A stretch of 42,203 bases of DNA from an uncultured Eubacteriales bacterium (GCA_902795135.1 CADBJW010000015.1:5630-47832); one strand, 5' to 3'. Counted from the first letter of the stretch, positions 22,952-32,456 are shown. The notes: generated by a model from the letters alone, not told the origin. A program made the numbers and translations.

Positions 22952-24053
22952 TTGAATAATCCTCTAAAATCGTATCGCATATGATTTTCGTTGCTTCTCG
23001 CGGTCCGAACCCGGCGCTTTTTTCAGACATATCCTGCAGACGGGCTGGATCGCCTTTTAACCGGAGGATATCCTGGATCAGTTTCTCCTGATCCAGATCC
23101 TTTTCTTCGATGACTTCCGCTCCTCCGCCCTCTGCAACTGCCAGAGCGTTGTAATACTGATGGTTTCCTGTAACATTTGGCGACGGAATGAAAATCGCCG
23201 GTGTTCCGCAAACCGTCGTCTCCGCCACGCTTAATGCTCCGCTTCGGCTTATAACCAGATCTGCGGCTTTTAGATAGGCTGCCATGTCATGGATATACTC
23301 CATGATACAGACCTTATCCGTCATCTCAAATCCATCATCTTTTAAGGTGGACAGAATCGCGTCGTAATAGTAGCTTCCTGCTCCCAACACGATCTTAAGA
23401 TCCGGTTCCTGGCTGATGGTCTCAATGACATGGATCATCGCTTTATTGATCCGGCCCGCACCCTGGCTTCCGCCAAAGGCAAGCAGAACGAAATCCTTCT
23501 CACGAAAGCCCAGTTTGTTTCTGGCTTCTGCTTTATCCTGGGTCATAAACTCATCCCTGACAGGATTTCCTACGACCACCTGCTTTTCTTTATGCTTAAA
23601 GTATTCCCCTGCCTTTTCAAAGCCGAGAAATACCTTACGGACGTGTTTTTCCAGAAGCTTGTTCGTCATTCCCGGAATTGCGTTTTGCTCATGGATATAG
23701 CTCGGGATGCCCGCCTTCTGGGCCGCCCGGACCAGAGGAGCACTGGCGTATCCGCCGGTTCCTACAACAAAATCAGGCCCGAACTCACGGATGATCTGCT
23801 TCGCCTGTTTGCTGCCCTTCATAAGCTTTCGAAGCACTTCTATATTCTTGACAGGATTCTTTCGATTGAACCCTGCAACGGTTATCAATTCAATGTCGTA
23901 GCCCCGTTCCGGAACAAGATCTTTCTCAAGTCCGCGTTCGGCGCCTACGAACAGGATTTCCGCTTCTGGATCTCTTTTTTTAATTTCATCGGCAATGGCG
24001 ATGGCCGGATAAATGTGTCCGCCTGTACCGCCGCCGGTCATGATCACTTTCAT
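22944..24053 (-). CDS. murG: UDP-GlcNAc:undecaprenyl-PP-MurNAc-pentapeptide transferase (MurG)
   Basis: The 369-residue GT-B glycosyltransferase adds GlcNAc to lipid I to make lipid II on the inner membrane face. The N-terminal glycine loop GGGTGGHIYPAIAIADE (7–23) and the second loop VGTGGYASAPLVRAA match the family, as do IHEQNAIPGMTNK and the donor-site region FGGSQGAGRINKAM and SRSGALSVAETTVCGTPAIF. Length is normal. In many clostridia murB follows murG; here ftsQ follows directly. It starts 18 bp after ftsW in the dcw operon. Confidence 0.98.
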   Translation of the reverse strand: MKVIMTGGGTGGHIYPAIAIADEIKKRDPEAEILFVGAERGLEKDLVPERGYDIELITVAGFNRKNPVKNIEVLRKLMKGSKQAKQIIREFGPDFVVGTGGYASAPLVRAAQKAGIPSYIHEQNAIPGMTNKLLEKHVRKVFLGFEKAGEYFKHKEKQVVVGNPVRDEFMTQDKAEARNKLGFREKDFVLLAFGGSQGAGRINKAMIHVIETISQEPDLKIVLGAGSYYYDAILSTLKDDGFEMTDKVCIMEYIHDMAAYLKAADLVISRSGALSVAETTVCGTPAIFIPSPNVTGNHQYYNALAVAEGGGAEVIEEKDLDQEKLIQDILRLKGDPARLQDMSEKSAGFGPREATKIICDTILEDYSND

Positions 24054-24071
24054 GTTAACTTACTCCAACTT

Positions 24072-25208
24072 TTAACTTTTGCCGGCCTGCCGCGAAATAT
24101 TCAGCAGCACACCTGCAGAGAACATAAACATCATCAGTGCATTTCCGCCATAGCTGATAAATGGCAGGTTGATTCCTGTCGGAGGCATGGATGATGTAAC
24201 AACTGCAATGTTCAAAATCACCTGGATCGCAATCATCAATATGATTCCGGAAGCCAGCAGCATTCCGTACTGATCCGGAGCATTCAAAGCGATTTTGGCA
24301 CCACGCCAGATGAGGAAGCAATATCCCAAAAGCAACAGCATAATGCCCACGAAACCGAGTTCCTCCCCGATGATTGCGAGAATAAAGTCATTCTGCGGTT
24401 CCGGAAGGTACAAACTCTTCTGGACGCTTTTGCCGATGCCTACACCGAACAGTCCGCCGGAGCCAAGTGCCAAAAGGGATTGCACGACTTGATATCCTTC
24501 TCCGGCAGCATCCGCAAATGGATCCAAAAAGCTGGTGATTCTGCTCACCCAGTAACTGTCCGCAGCAAAGGTAAACAAACCGCCGATGCCAGCTGCTCCC
24601 AGAGCTCCGAGGAATCCGATATAACCCCAGTTCATGCCGGCAACAAGCTGCATGGCAACTACGATGCCGCAAACGGTAATCGCCGTGGAAAGGTTCGGCT
24701 GTTTCACAATCAAGGCGGCGAACAGAGCCATCAGCAGGAATACAGGCAAAAGTCCCGTAAACAGATGTCTGGACCGTTCCCGTTTCGATCCGTAAAACCA
24801 GGTAATGAACAAAATCAAACCGAGTTTTGCCAGTTCTCCCGGCATAATGGTAATCGGTCCTACCTCGATCCATCGCTGGGCGCCATTGACCTCTTTACCA
24901 ATGACAAGTACCGCAATCAGGAGCAGAAAGCACACGACTATAGCCCCGATGGCGCAATACTTATTGCAGTAAATATGGTAATCGAACAGTATGCCTCCCA
25001 GCAGCAAAATCAGCCCTGCAACCAGCCAGATCCCATCTCTGATCAGGTAGTAAAATGGCGTATCAAACTTGCTTATGGAGTAGTAATAGCTGGCGCTAAA
25101 GACCATGATCAGCCCAAAAAACGCCATCGCTAAAACAATCATAAGCAGAGGGAAGTCTACGGACCTCAGTGTGACTTGTTCTACTTTTTCGCCAAACTTT
25201 GAACGCAT
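24072..25208 (-). CDS. ftsW: SEDS peptidoglycan glycosyltransferase FtsW/SpoVE
   Basis: 378 residues with about ten hydrophobic membrane segments. SEDS-family features include the catalytic aspartate region WIEVGPITIMPGELAKLGLI (Glu/Asp-rich loop) and the C-terminal MPPTGINLPFISYGGNALMM signature. The enzyme polymerises lipid II at the septum together with the PASTA penicillin-binding protein encoded upstream. The start at 25208 overlaps murD by 28 bp. FtsW and the sporulation paralogue SpoVE cannot be told apart by position alone; the dcw location favours the division role. Confidence 0.95.
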   Translation of the reverse strand: MRSKFGEKVEQVTLRSVDFPLLMIVLAMAFFGLIMVFSASYYYSISKFDTPFYYLIRDGIWLVAGLILLLGGILFDYHIYCNKYCAIGAIVVCFLLLIAVLVIGKEVNGAQRWIEVGPITIMPGELAKLGLILFITWFYGSKRERSRHLFTGLLPVFLLMALFAALIVKQPNLSTAITVCGIVVAMQLVAGMNWGYIGFLGALGAAGIGGLFTFAADSYWVSRITSFLDPFADAAGEGYQVVQSLLALGSGGLFGVGIGKSVQKSLYLPEPQNDFILAIIGEELGFVGIMLLLLGYCFLIWRGAKIALNAPDQYGMLLASGIILMIAIQVILNIAVVTSSMPPTGINLPFISYGGNALMMFMFSAGVLLNISRQAGKS

Positions 25209-26545
25209 GATTTGAAGTGATCCCCTCTCTGTTCGAAATTATCGTACATATCCCAACTTGCGCAGGCCGGTGAAAGCAAAACGACATCGCCTTCTTCCGC
25301 TGCGTTGTAAGCCTTTGTGACACAGTCTTCCATGTCACTTGCCATGATAATGTCATGGAAGCCGGCCGCTTCCGCCGTTTCTTTGATCTTCGGTGCGGTC
25401 TTGCCAAGCAGGATCAGTTTTTTTACCCTGCCGTCAAAGGCCGCTACGAATTCATCGTATGTTGATCCTTTATCATACCCGCCTGCGATCAAAAGAATGT
25501 TTTCTTTCATGGCCTCGATGGCCTTGATCGCTGCATCCGGGTTGGTTCCCTTAGAGTCGTTGACGAACCGGACGCCATTCAGTTCCCCGCAGGCCTCGAT
25601 TCTGTGTTCCACACCTGCAAAGGTCCGGAGCACCTGAGCGATCACGTCTTTGGAAATGCCGCCAAAGTATGTGATGGCCGCAGCCGCCAGGGCATTCTCC
25701 AGATTGTGGGATCCCGGAATCTGCAGTTCATCCGCTCCGCAAATCGGAATGATTTCGCCCTTCTGGTCTTTGATTACAATCTGACCATCCTGTACAAAGG
25801 CACCAAAATCCAGTGCCTCCTTCCTGCTAAAAGGAACGACCGTGGCGTTGCAGCCCTCGCGCTCCGCAAGTTCAAAGCAGGCTTTGTCATCATAGTTCAG
25901 AATGCAGTATTCGTCCTTTGTCTGATTTTTGAATACCGCTGCCTTTGCGCGTCCGTAATTTTCCATTGTCTTGTGACGGTCCATATGATCCGGTGTCAGG
26001 TTCAGAATGGCCGATACGACTGGATGGAACTGATCGATGGTTTCCAGCTGAAAACTGCTGGTTTCTGTCACAAGACAGGTGTCGTCGCTGGCTGCCATAG
26101 CCTTTGAAATAACAGCGATCCCAATATTTCCGGCGACTTCGGTATCACATCCTGCCGCCTTATAGATTTCACCGACCAGCGTCGTGGTGGTGGTTTTCCC
26201 GTTTGTGCCGGTAATGGCAATGTAATGACCCTTGCCAAGCCTGTAAGCCAGTTCCAGTTCTCCGATGATCTCCGCGCCGTTCTTTCTCGCTTCTTCCACA
26301 AAGGCAAGCTGCGGCGGAACACCGGGACTCAAAACGAGCACATCGAAGACGCTCATATCTTCCGGAATGCTTCCCAGATATTTCGAAACGCCCTTTTCGT
26401 TCAAATAATCCACAAATGCCTTATCGATCTGCTCTTCACTCTTGCTATCCTGAACGGAAACAACCGCGCCTGCGTCTACCAACGCATAGGTCGCTGCGAT
26501 TCCCGATCTTCCCATACCAATAACCAGAACTTTTTTGCCTTTCAT
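25181..26545 (-). CDS. murD: UDP-MurNAc-L-Ala:D-Glu ligase (MurD)
   Basis: 454 residues from the ATG at 26543–26545 (GGGAGAA upstream); a GTG 18 bases earlier would add only six residues. The ligase adds D-glutamate to UDP-MurNAc-L-alanine, using ATP. The N-terminal Rossmann domain starts MKGKKVLVIGMGRSGIA. The central ATPase has the P-loop AITGTNGKTTTTT (GTNGKT at 113–118) and LNLTPDHMDRHKTMENY. The C-terminal domain shows VEHRIEACGELNGVRFVNDS and VLLSPACASWDMYDNFEQRG, which holds the D-Glu binding motif. It lies between mraY and ftsW. Confidence 0.98.
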   Translation of the reverse strand: MKGKKVLVIGMGRSGIAATYALVDAGAVVSVQDSKSEEQIDKAFVDYLNEKGVSKYLGSIPEDMSVFDVLVLSPGVPPQLAFVEEARKNGAEIIGELELAYRLGKGHYIAITGTNGKTTTTTLVGEIYKAAGCDTEVAGNIGIAVISKAMAASDDTCLVTETSSFQLETIDQFHPVVSAILNLTPDHMDRHKTMENYGRAKAAVFKNQTKDEYCILNYDDKACFELAEREGCNATVVPFSRKEALDFGAFVQDGQIVIKDQKGEIIPICGADELQIPGSHNLENALAAAAITYFGGISKDVIAQVLRTFAGVEHRIEACGELNGVRFVNDSKGTNPDAAIKAIEAMKENILLIAGGYDKGSTYDEFVAAFDGRVKKLILLGKTAPKIKETAEAAGFHDIIMASDMEDCVTKAYNAAEEGDVVLLSPACASWDMYDNFEQRGDHFKSCVQSLAKK

Positions 26546-26592
26546 ACCTTGTAATTCTCCCACTATATGTTCTCTCTAAAATCAACCTGTTA

Positions 26593-27579
26593 TCAAATAA
26601 TAAATAATCCCACGATACAACAGATAAATGTAAACAGCCAGAATCCTGTTACAACCTGCCGCTCACTAAATCCGCACATCTCGAAGTGATGGTGTATCGG
26701 CGCCATCTTAAAGATTCTTTTCCCGTGTGTCGCCTTGAAATAGCTGACCTGAAGCACTACCGAAAGCGCCTCGATCACATACAAAAGCCCCGCAATCAAA
26801 AGAAGCAATTCCAGCTTCATAACAATGGCTGCCGCTGCAACACCGCCACCAAGAGCCAGCGATCCGGTATCTCCCATGAACACTTTCGCCGGGTTTTTGT
26901 TGAATACCAGAAATCCCAGGCACCCGCCGCACAGCGCCGCGAAGAAATAGATCTCCGCCAGATCCACTGCAAAAAGCTTGCTGGCTGCAATGCTCCCTGC
27001 AATGGTAAAAAACAGGGATACGAGGGCGGTTACTCCCGATGCAAGTCCATCCAACCCGTCCGTTAAATTCACCGCGTTCGTCATAGCCAAAACGGCAAAT
27101 ATGATGAACAGGTAATAGAAAAATCCCACGTTATAGAAGCGGTCAATAATCGGGAAATAGATCTGTGTTCCGTAATCGGAAACCGCCGTATAAAGCACTG
27201 CAAAAACAACAGAAATGATGATCTGAAGCCCGAATTTCTGCTTCGCCTTCAATCCCTCATTTTGCTTCTTGATGACCTTCAGATAGTCGTCAAAGAATCC
27301 AATCAAGCCGAATCCCACAAAGACGATCAGAATTGCGATCGTATGAAGGATGTTGCCGCCAAAGGCAAGCGTCGCGATCAGCGATGCGATGCACGCGGCG
27401 ATAATAAAGCTTATGCCGCCCATGCTCGGCGTTCCTGCCTTTGAATAATGGGACTTCAGTCCCTCTTCCCGGATGTTTTGCCCGGCTTTTCTTCTTAAAA
27501 CAGGAATCTCGTATTTCGTAATGATCACGGCGATCACAAAGGCGATTGCAATGACGATTATAAGTTTTAGTATTTCCAT
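26593..27579 (-). CDS. mraY: Phospho-MurNAc-pentapeptide translocase (MraY)
   Basis: The 328-residue integral membrane enzyme has about ten transmembrane helices and transfers phospho-MurNAc-pentapeptide to undecaprenyl phosphate, forming lipid I. Family signatures: SKAGTPSMGGISFI, the catalytic aspartate pair in GFFDDYLKVIKKQNEGLKAK, NAVNLTDGLDGLASGV, VFMGDTGSLALGGGVAA, and the C-terminal HHHFEMCGFSE. GAGG precedes the ATG by about eleven bases. It follows murF by 11 bp and precedes murD. Confidence 0.98.
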   Translation of the reverse strand: MEILKLIIVIAIAFVIAVIITKYEIPVLRRKAGQNIREEGLKSHYSKAGTPSMGGISFIIAACIASLIATLAFGGNILHTIAILIVFVGFGLIGFFDDYLKVIKKQNEGLKAKQKFGLQIIISVVFAVLYTAVSDYGTQIYFPIIDRFYNVGFFYYLFIIFAVLAMTNAVNLTDGLDGLASGVTALVSLFFTIAGSIAASKLFAVDLAEIYFFAALCGGCLGFLVFNKNPAKVFMGDTGSLALGGGVAAAAIVMKLELLLLIAGLLYVIEALSVVLQVSYFKATHGKRIFKMAPIHHHFEMCGFSERQVVTGFWLFTFICCIVGLFII

Positions 27580-27590
27580 AATGAATGCCT

Positions 27591-28982
27591 CTAAAGTTCT
27601 GCTTCCCGGTCTACGATGTCTTCCATCTTCATTCCTCTGGAACCTTTGACCAGAACAATATCTCCCTCTCCAGTGATTTTGTCTATTTCTCGGTAATAGT
27701 CCTCTTTTGTTTTGAAATAGTGGACTTCTACCGGTCCTCCTTCGGCTCCTCTGGCGATTTCAGAAGCTTCCTCGCCGATTGCCACCAGTTTATCGATATT
27801 GCAGCCTCTCGCAAAAAGACCAACACTGTAATGCAGCCTTGGGCTTTCTTCTCCGAGTTCGAACATATCTCCTAAAATGGCGACACGGTGTCCTGCACAA
27901 GCACTCTTTTCGAGCACTTTGAGGGCACTTTTCATGGAGTCTGGATTCGCGTTGTAAGTATCGTCGATTACGGTCAGTTTCCTGCCGCTGACCTTGTGAA
28001 GCCGTCTGCCGGTAAGATCCGCTTTGGCAAGACCCTGTTCCGCTTCATCAATGCTGACCCCTAAGGCACAGCCCACCGCAATGGCCAATCCTGCGTTCAT
28101 TGCGTTGTGCCTTCCTGCAACCGGCAGCTTGATCCTGCGGATCTGCTCCTGATACTCCAGGGTAAATTCTATACCTTCAAGCCCAAAATCGTCAATATTG
28201 GATATGATGAATTTACTGCGTCCATCCGTTCCTACGGAAATCTCCTGATAGTCGCCTTTTGTCTTCTCTCCATTTAGGAATTCATTGTCTCTGGCGTAGA
28301 CCAGACAGCCGCCTTCTGCTTTTGGGAGAATGTTTTCTGTGATCTCCATTTTGGCCTTAAAGATTCCCTCCCGGCTGCCAAGCTTTTCGATGTGTGCTAC
28401 ACCAATGGTCGTGATCACGCCGATTTCCGGTCTTACGATACTGCTGAGCCGCCGAATCTCACCAAAATTATCCATTCCCATTTCGAGAACGGCTGCTTCG
28501 GTTGTGTCATCAAAGTGGAAGATGGATATCGGAAGCCCGATGTCGTTGTTGAAGTTTTTCAAGTTCCTCCCACAATGATACTTCTCACTGAGAACGTAAT
28601 AGATCATGTCCCGTACAGACGTTTTGCCAACGCTTCCGGTAACTGCGACACGACGGACATTCAGTGTGGACAGATACCACTTCGCCAGTTCTCCCATGGC
28701 AAAAACCGTATCCTCCACCAATATGACCTGCACCTCTTCCGATGCCAGCTGGTCACGCCATCCTTCTGTATGAGATACCAGGAAGGTCTTACAGCCTTTC
28801 TTTACCACATCCGGAATGTACTTGTGACCATCCTGATTGCTCCCGACGATGGCTACGAACATGTCGCCTTCGCCGCATTCTCTGGAATCATGCTTTACGC
28901 CCGTAATATACGCGTCCGGTGAACCCTGCAGGAGTTTTCCGCCTGTTGCATTTACGATTTCTCTGATTGCTGTCTTATTCAT
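27591..28982 (-). CDS. murF: UDP-MurNAc-tripeptide:D-Ala-D-Ala ligase (MurF)
   Basis: 463 residues from the ATG at 28980–28982. That start overlaps the upstream penicillin-binding protein stop (ATGAATAA) and carries AAAGGTG about 13 bases upstream; the longer frame to 29045 reads through that gene. MurF adds the terminal D-Ala-D-Ala to the muropeptide precursor. The N-terminal substrate domain starts MNKTAIREIVNATGGKLLQG; the ATP-binding loop is VTGSVGKTS (GSVGKT at 116–121); ATPase elements AAVLEMGMDNFGEIRRLSSI and the C-terminal VIDDTYNANPDSMKSALKVL are all typical. Confidence 0.97.
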   Translation of the reverse strand: MNKTAIREIVNATGGKLLQGSPDAYITGVKHDSRECGEGDMFVAIVGSNQDGHKYIPDVVKKGCKTFLVSHTEGWRDQLASEEVQVILVEDTVFAMGELAKWYLSTLNVRRVAVTGSVGKTSVRDMIYYVLSEKYHCGRNLKNFNNDIGLPISIFHFDDTTEAAVLEMGMDNFGEIRRLSSIVRPEIGVITTIGVAHIEKLGSREGIFKAKMEITENILPKAEGGCLVYARDNEFLNGEKTKGDYQEISVGTDGRSKFIISNIDDFGLEGIEFTLEYQEQIRRIKLPVAGRHNAMNAGLAIAVGCALGVSIDEAEQGLAKADLTGRRLHKVSGRKLTVIDDTYNANPDSMKSALKVLEKSACAGHRVAILGDMFELGEESPRLHYSVGLFARGCNIDKLVAIGEEASEIARGAEGGPVEVHYFKTKEDYYREIDKITGEGDIVLVKGSRGMKMEDIVDREAEL

Positions 28983-30960
28983 TGTACAAATACACCTTTG
29001 TTCCTTCCTTAACTTTGCTGCCTGCTGAAGGATATTGCTTGACAACGGTGAAATTCTCGTCCTTGACGTTTTCGTCCATATCGGCTTTGAGATCCTTCTT
29101 CTTCAAAGCTTTTTTCGCGTCTTTAACACTCTTTCCAACAACGTTCGGAACGACCACCTTCTCTTCTGTCTTGGTCATTTCCTTACCATCCGGTGTTATA
29201 TTCATATACTTCAGTGTCTTATTCAAAATGGTTCCTACTGCCGGGGCTGCTGTTACACTTCCGTATTTGACCCCTTTCGGACTGTCGATGATGACCAGTA
29301 CGGCTAGTTTCGGGTCGCTCATTGGCGCCATGCCCAGACAGGAAGAATAGGTATCCTTGCTGTATCCTCCCCGAACAGCCTTATTCGCTGTACCGGTCTT
29401 AGCTCCAACCCGGTAACCTTCGACGCCGGCGGCTTTACCGCCTCCGTCCGATACTACAAACTCCATGATTTCCTTCATTTCGTCGGCAGTCTCTTCTGAT
29501 ACCGTCTGACGCATGATTTCCGTATCCATTTCCTCCACCACGTTGCCATCGGCGTCTTTGATTTCTTTCACAAGCCTTGGCTTCATCAGGTGGCCTTCGT
29601 TTCCTAAAGAGCATACTGCGGTAATCAGTTGTATCGGTGTTACGGCAACACCTTGTCCAAATCCAATGGTCGCCAGTCCCACCGGCCCTGCTTCCTCTTC
29701 ATCCTGCAGGATGGCCCTGCCCTCGGATGCGAAATCGATTCCGGTTTCTCCGGTAATGCCGAAGTTGTCCAGATAATCGTAGAATTTCTTAATGCCGATC
29801 TTCGTTGCTAAAGTCATAAACACAGGGTTGCAGGAATTACCAACGGCCTGCTTGAGCGTCTGTGTGCCGTGGCCCTCTTCGTGCCAGCAGTGGATCTGCT
29901 GTCCGGCAACGGTAAGGAAGCCCACACAGTTATAGGTGCTGCTCATGGAAGTCACGTCTTCTTCCAGTGCCATAGAAGTCGTCAGAAGCTTGAAGACAGA
30001 ACCTGGCTCATAGGTATCGTTGATCATAAAGTTACGCCACATTTTACTCAGATATTCCGTCTGTTCGCTGGTGCTCAGAGACGCAAACTTTTTCTTTTCG
30101 CTCTTGGATGCCGGCTCATAAGGATCGTTTGGATCGAAGTCCGGTTTCTGGGCCATTGCGAGTATGTCTCCCGTCTCCGGATCCATAACGATCGCAAAAG
30201 CTCTGTCGCACTTTGTCTTCTTCATGGCGTCCGTCAGGGCGGACTCCGCGTAACTTTGGACTACTTCGTCCAAGGTGGTCACAACGCTGTACCCGTCGAC
30301 TGCCTTGTAATATTTCTGATTGGAAGGCGAATAAGACAGCTTCTTGCCGTTGCTGTCTGTATAATCGACCCATCTGCCGGATGTTCCTTTGAGATATTTG
30401 TTGTATTTCAGTTCGATGCCCGACTGTCCCACGCCGTCATCGCTAACGATGCCCAGGACGCAAGAAGCCATGGAACCATTTGGATAGCTGCGCTTCGTAT
30501 CGGCGCTGATCGTGATTCCCGCAAGCTCGCACTCTCTGATTTTATCTGCCGTGTCCTTATCCACTTCCTTGGCGATCTTAACCTGCGTTGCACCGCTCGA
30601 TAAGGATTCCAGAATCTCTTCCGGATCCTTATCGAGAACCTTTGCCAGTTCGTCGGCCGTTTTCTTTATCGCTGCCTGTTTCTTGGCCTTTGGGAGATTC
30701 TTCCCGATTTCAGGAGGTGCCACATAGACGGTATAGCAGTTAACACTTCTGGCAAGGACTTCGCCTTTGCGGTCATAAATGATTCCGCGGTCAGCTTCGA
30801 TCGGAGTATCTTTCGTCTGCTGTTCCAGTGCCATTTCACCGTACTCTTCGCCTTTTACGATCTGGACCCAGCCAACTCTTCCCGCAATCAAGAGCATCAA
30901 TCCAAAAATAATGACCATTAATATAATTAAGTTTTTCCTACTTCTGCCAGATGTCTGCAT
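28975..30960 (-). CDS. Class B penicillin-binding protein with one PASTA domain (FtsI/SpoVD type)
   Basis: 661 residues from the ATG at 30958–30960; a GTG nine bases earlier lies too close to the AAGGA site. One transmembrane helix (about 11–28) is followed by the dimerisation domain (RGIIYDRKGEVLARSVNCY) and the transpeptidase domain with SVFK (S321), SCN (376–378) and KTG (521–523). A single PASTA domain occupies the C-terminus (about 601–661, VVVPNVVGKSVKDAKKALKK). It cross-links septal peptidoglycan with FtsW. One PASTA domain resembles SpoVD; the dcw position suggests the vegetative division enzyme, so the symbol is left open. It overlaps murF by eight bases. Confidence 0.95.
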   Translation of the reverse strand: MQTSGRSRKNLIILMVIIFGLMLLIAGRVGWVQIVKGEEYGEMALEQQTKDTPIEADRGIIYDRKGEVLARSVNCYTVYVAPPEIGKNLPKAKKQAAIKKTADELAKVLDKDPEEILESLSSGATQVKIAKEVDKDTADKIRECELAGITISADTKRSYPNGSMASCVLGIVSDDGVGQSGIELKYNKYLKGTSGRWVDYTDSNGKKLSYSPSNQKYYKAVDGYSVVTTLDEVVQSYAESALTDAMKKTKCDRAFAIVMDPETGDILAMAQKPDFDPNDPYEPASKSEKKKFASLSTSEQTEYLSKMWRNFMINDTYEPGSVFKLLTTSMALEEDVTSMSSTYNCVGFLTVAGQQIHCWHEEGHGTQTLKQAVGNSCNPVFMTLATKIGIKKFYDYLDNFGITGETGIDFASEGRAILQDEEEAGPVGLATIGFGQGVAVTPIQLITAVCSLGNEGHLMKPRLVKEIKDADGNVVEEMDTEIMRQTVSEETADEMKEIMEFVVSDGGGKAAGVEGYRVGAKTGTANKAVRGGYSKDTYSSCLGMAPMSDPKLAVLVIIDSPKGVKYGSVTAAPAVGTILNKTLKYMNITPDGKEMTKTEEKVVVPNVVGKSVKDAKKALKKKDLKADMDENVKDENFTVVKQYPSAGSKVKEGTKVYLYNE

Positions 30961-30989
30961 CTTTTTCACTTTCCTTAAAAATTATTAAT

Positions 30990-31021
30990 CCCGGACATCT
31001 GCTACTCGTAGACTGTCCGGG
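30990..31021 (-). other. Intercistronic hairpin between ftsL and the PBP gene
   Basis: CCCGGACA (30990–30997) and TGTCCGGG (31014–31021) form an 8-bp GC-rich stem with a 16-base loop. On the minus strand it lies 19 bases after the ftsL stop codon, and ATTAATAATTTTTAAGG follows. It is the only sizeable intergenic hairpin inside the dcw operon. It may be a partial terminator, or an RNA processing or stability element, setting PBP levels relative to upstream genes. Confidence 0.6.
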
Positions 31022-31039
31022 TATATTCTCAATTCCGCA

Positions 31040-31513
31040 CTATTGATATGCTTTTTGTTTTAGAATATCTGCAAAACCTTCTTCCGGAGCGGAATCAGCT
31101 GAAATATAGACGCTGTTCTTTGTTCCGGCGTTTTTCATTCCCAGTTCTTTTTTCGCCTGTTCTTCGATGTAAGTAATGTTCGTGGAGCTCATCATTTTAA
31201 CGTCAAGATCCTCGATTTCACCGATCAGAGCGTCGTTTTCTACCTGTGTTCTGTTAATGTCATAGGTGAGTTTTGCAGCATAAGAAGACAAAACGACCAC
31301 CATGATCAGAACGAGTGCCGCAATTGCAACGAGTGAAAGCATGACTTTCTTATCGTTTTCCATGGCCCGGGTAATTCCCTGAACCGTCTGCGTCTTCTTT
31401 CTGGTCTGCTTCTTTTGTCTCCTGACATGTTCACGCTCAGTCTGAGGTCTCATGTCGATGCCATATTGTTGATATTGTCTCTGGTATTCGTACCACTCTT
31501 CAGGAGCAATCAT
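31040..31513 (-). CDS. ftsL: Cell division protein FtsL-like
   Basis: 157 residues with a long basic, glutamine-rich cytoplasmic part (1–56), one transmembrane helix (about 58–78, MLSLVAIAALVLIMVVVLSS) and an extracytoplasmic coiled coil (about 79–118) ending in YIEEQAKKELGMKNAGTKNS. This is the FtsL/DivIC septum-formation-initiator shape; sequence is poorly conserved, so the assignment rests on topology and position between rsmH and the PBP gene. FtsL binds FtsB/DivIC and FtsQ to activate FtsW–PBP. The ATG has GAGG upstream and lies four bases after the rsmH stop. The cytoplasmic extension is long for the family. Confidence 0.88.
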   Translation of the reverse strand: MIAPEEWYEYQRQYQQYGIDMRPQTEREHVRRQKKQTRKKTQTVQGITRAMENDKKVMLSLVAIAALVLIMVVVLSSYAAKLTYDINRTQVENDALIGEIEDLDVKMMSSTNITYIEEQAKKELGMKNAGTKNSVYISADSAPEEGFADILKQKAYQ

Positions 31514-31517
31514 GTCG

Positions 31518-32456
31518 TTACCTCTTCTTTTCGATGATCCTCAGTTTCGCGCTTCGTGATCTCGGATTAGTTTGGAGTTCTTCCTCATCCGCAACGATTG
31601 GTTTTCCCGTTACCTTCGTAACATCCGCGACTTTCCCGCATACACATACCGGAAATTCTTTCGGACATGTACATGGATTCAGGCGTCGGTTAAAGGTTTC
31701 CTTCACAATTCTGTCTTCCAGCGAATGAAAGGTTATGATACAAAGCCTTCCACCCGGGTTGAGTACATCACAGAATTCATCGATTGCATTCTGCAGTTGA
31801 TCCAGCTCGCTGTTGACTTCGATCCGGATGGCCTGAAAGGTCCTCTTGGCCGGGTGCGGGCCGTCCCTTCTGGCTGAAGCCGGAATGGCGGCTTTGATGA
31901 TGTCCACCAACTCTCCCGTCGTCTGAATACTTCTGTCATTTCGTGCTTTTGCAATAAATTCTGCTATGCGTGCGGCCCATCTTTCTTCGCCGTACTTTTT
32001 TATAATTTCTGCCAGGTCTTTCTGGCTGTACTTGTTAACGACGTCATATGCGGAAAACGAATCGTCCTGATTCATTCTCATGTCTAAAGGAGCATCATGC
32101 ATATATGAGAAACCCCTTTTCGCATTGTCCAGCTGGAAGGATGAAACTCCGATATCGAGCAGTGCTCCATCGATTCCGCTGATATTCAGTTCGCCTAACA
32201 CATCCTTTATCTCGGCATATGTTCTCTTAACAAGTTCTGTTCTGCATTTTAGCGGCCGAAGCCTTTGCTTTGACGCCTCCAGCGCATCGTCATCCCGGTC
32301 GATTCCTATGATCGTGCCCTTTTCGTTCAGCCGGCTTCCAATGCCAAAGGCATGTCCGCCACCGCCTACTGTCCCGTCCACATATATGCCGTCTGGCTTT
32401 ATGTTCAGGCCCTCTATACATGCTTCGTACAGGACCGGCACATGATTAAAATCCAT
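31518..32456 (-). CDS. rsmH: 16S rRNA m4C1402 methyltransferase RsmH (MraW)
   Basis: 312 residues from the ATG at 32454–32456 (AAGGA upstream, overlapping the mraZ end); a TTG three codons earlier is less likely. The protein methylates C1402 of 16S rRNA with S-adenosylmethionine. Family signatures: MDFNHVPVLYEACIEGL, the SAM loop YVDGTVGGGGHAFG, GIDGALLDIGVSSFQLDNAK, RGFSYMHDAPLDMRMN, and C-terminal GRLCIITFHSLEDRIVK. Length is normal. It is second in the dcw operon, as in most bacteria. Confidence 0.97.
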   Translation of the reverse strand: MDFNHVPVLYEACIEGLNIKPDGIYVDGTVGGGGHAFGIGSRLNEKGTIIGIDRDDDALEASKQRLRPLKCRTELVKRTYAEIKDVLGELNISGIDGALLDIGVSSFQLDNAKRGFSYMHDAPLDMRMNQDDSFSAYDVVNKYSQKDLAEIIKKYGEERWAARIAEFIAKARNDRSIQTTGELVDIIKAAIPASARRDGPHPAKRTFQAIRIEVNSELDQLQNAIDEFCDVLNPGGRLCIITFHSLEDRIVKETFNRRLNPCTCPKEFPVCVCGKVADVTKVTGKPIVADEEELQTNPRSRSAKLRIIEKKR

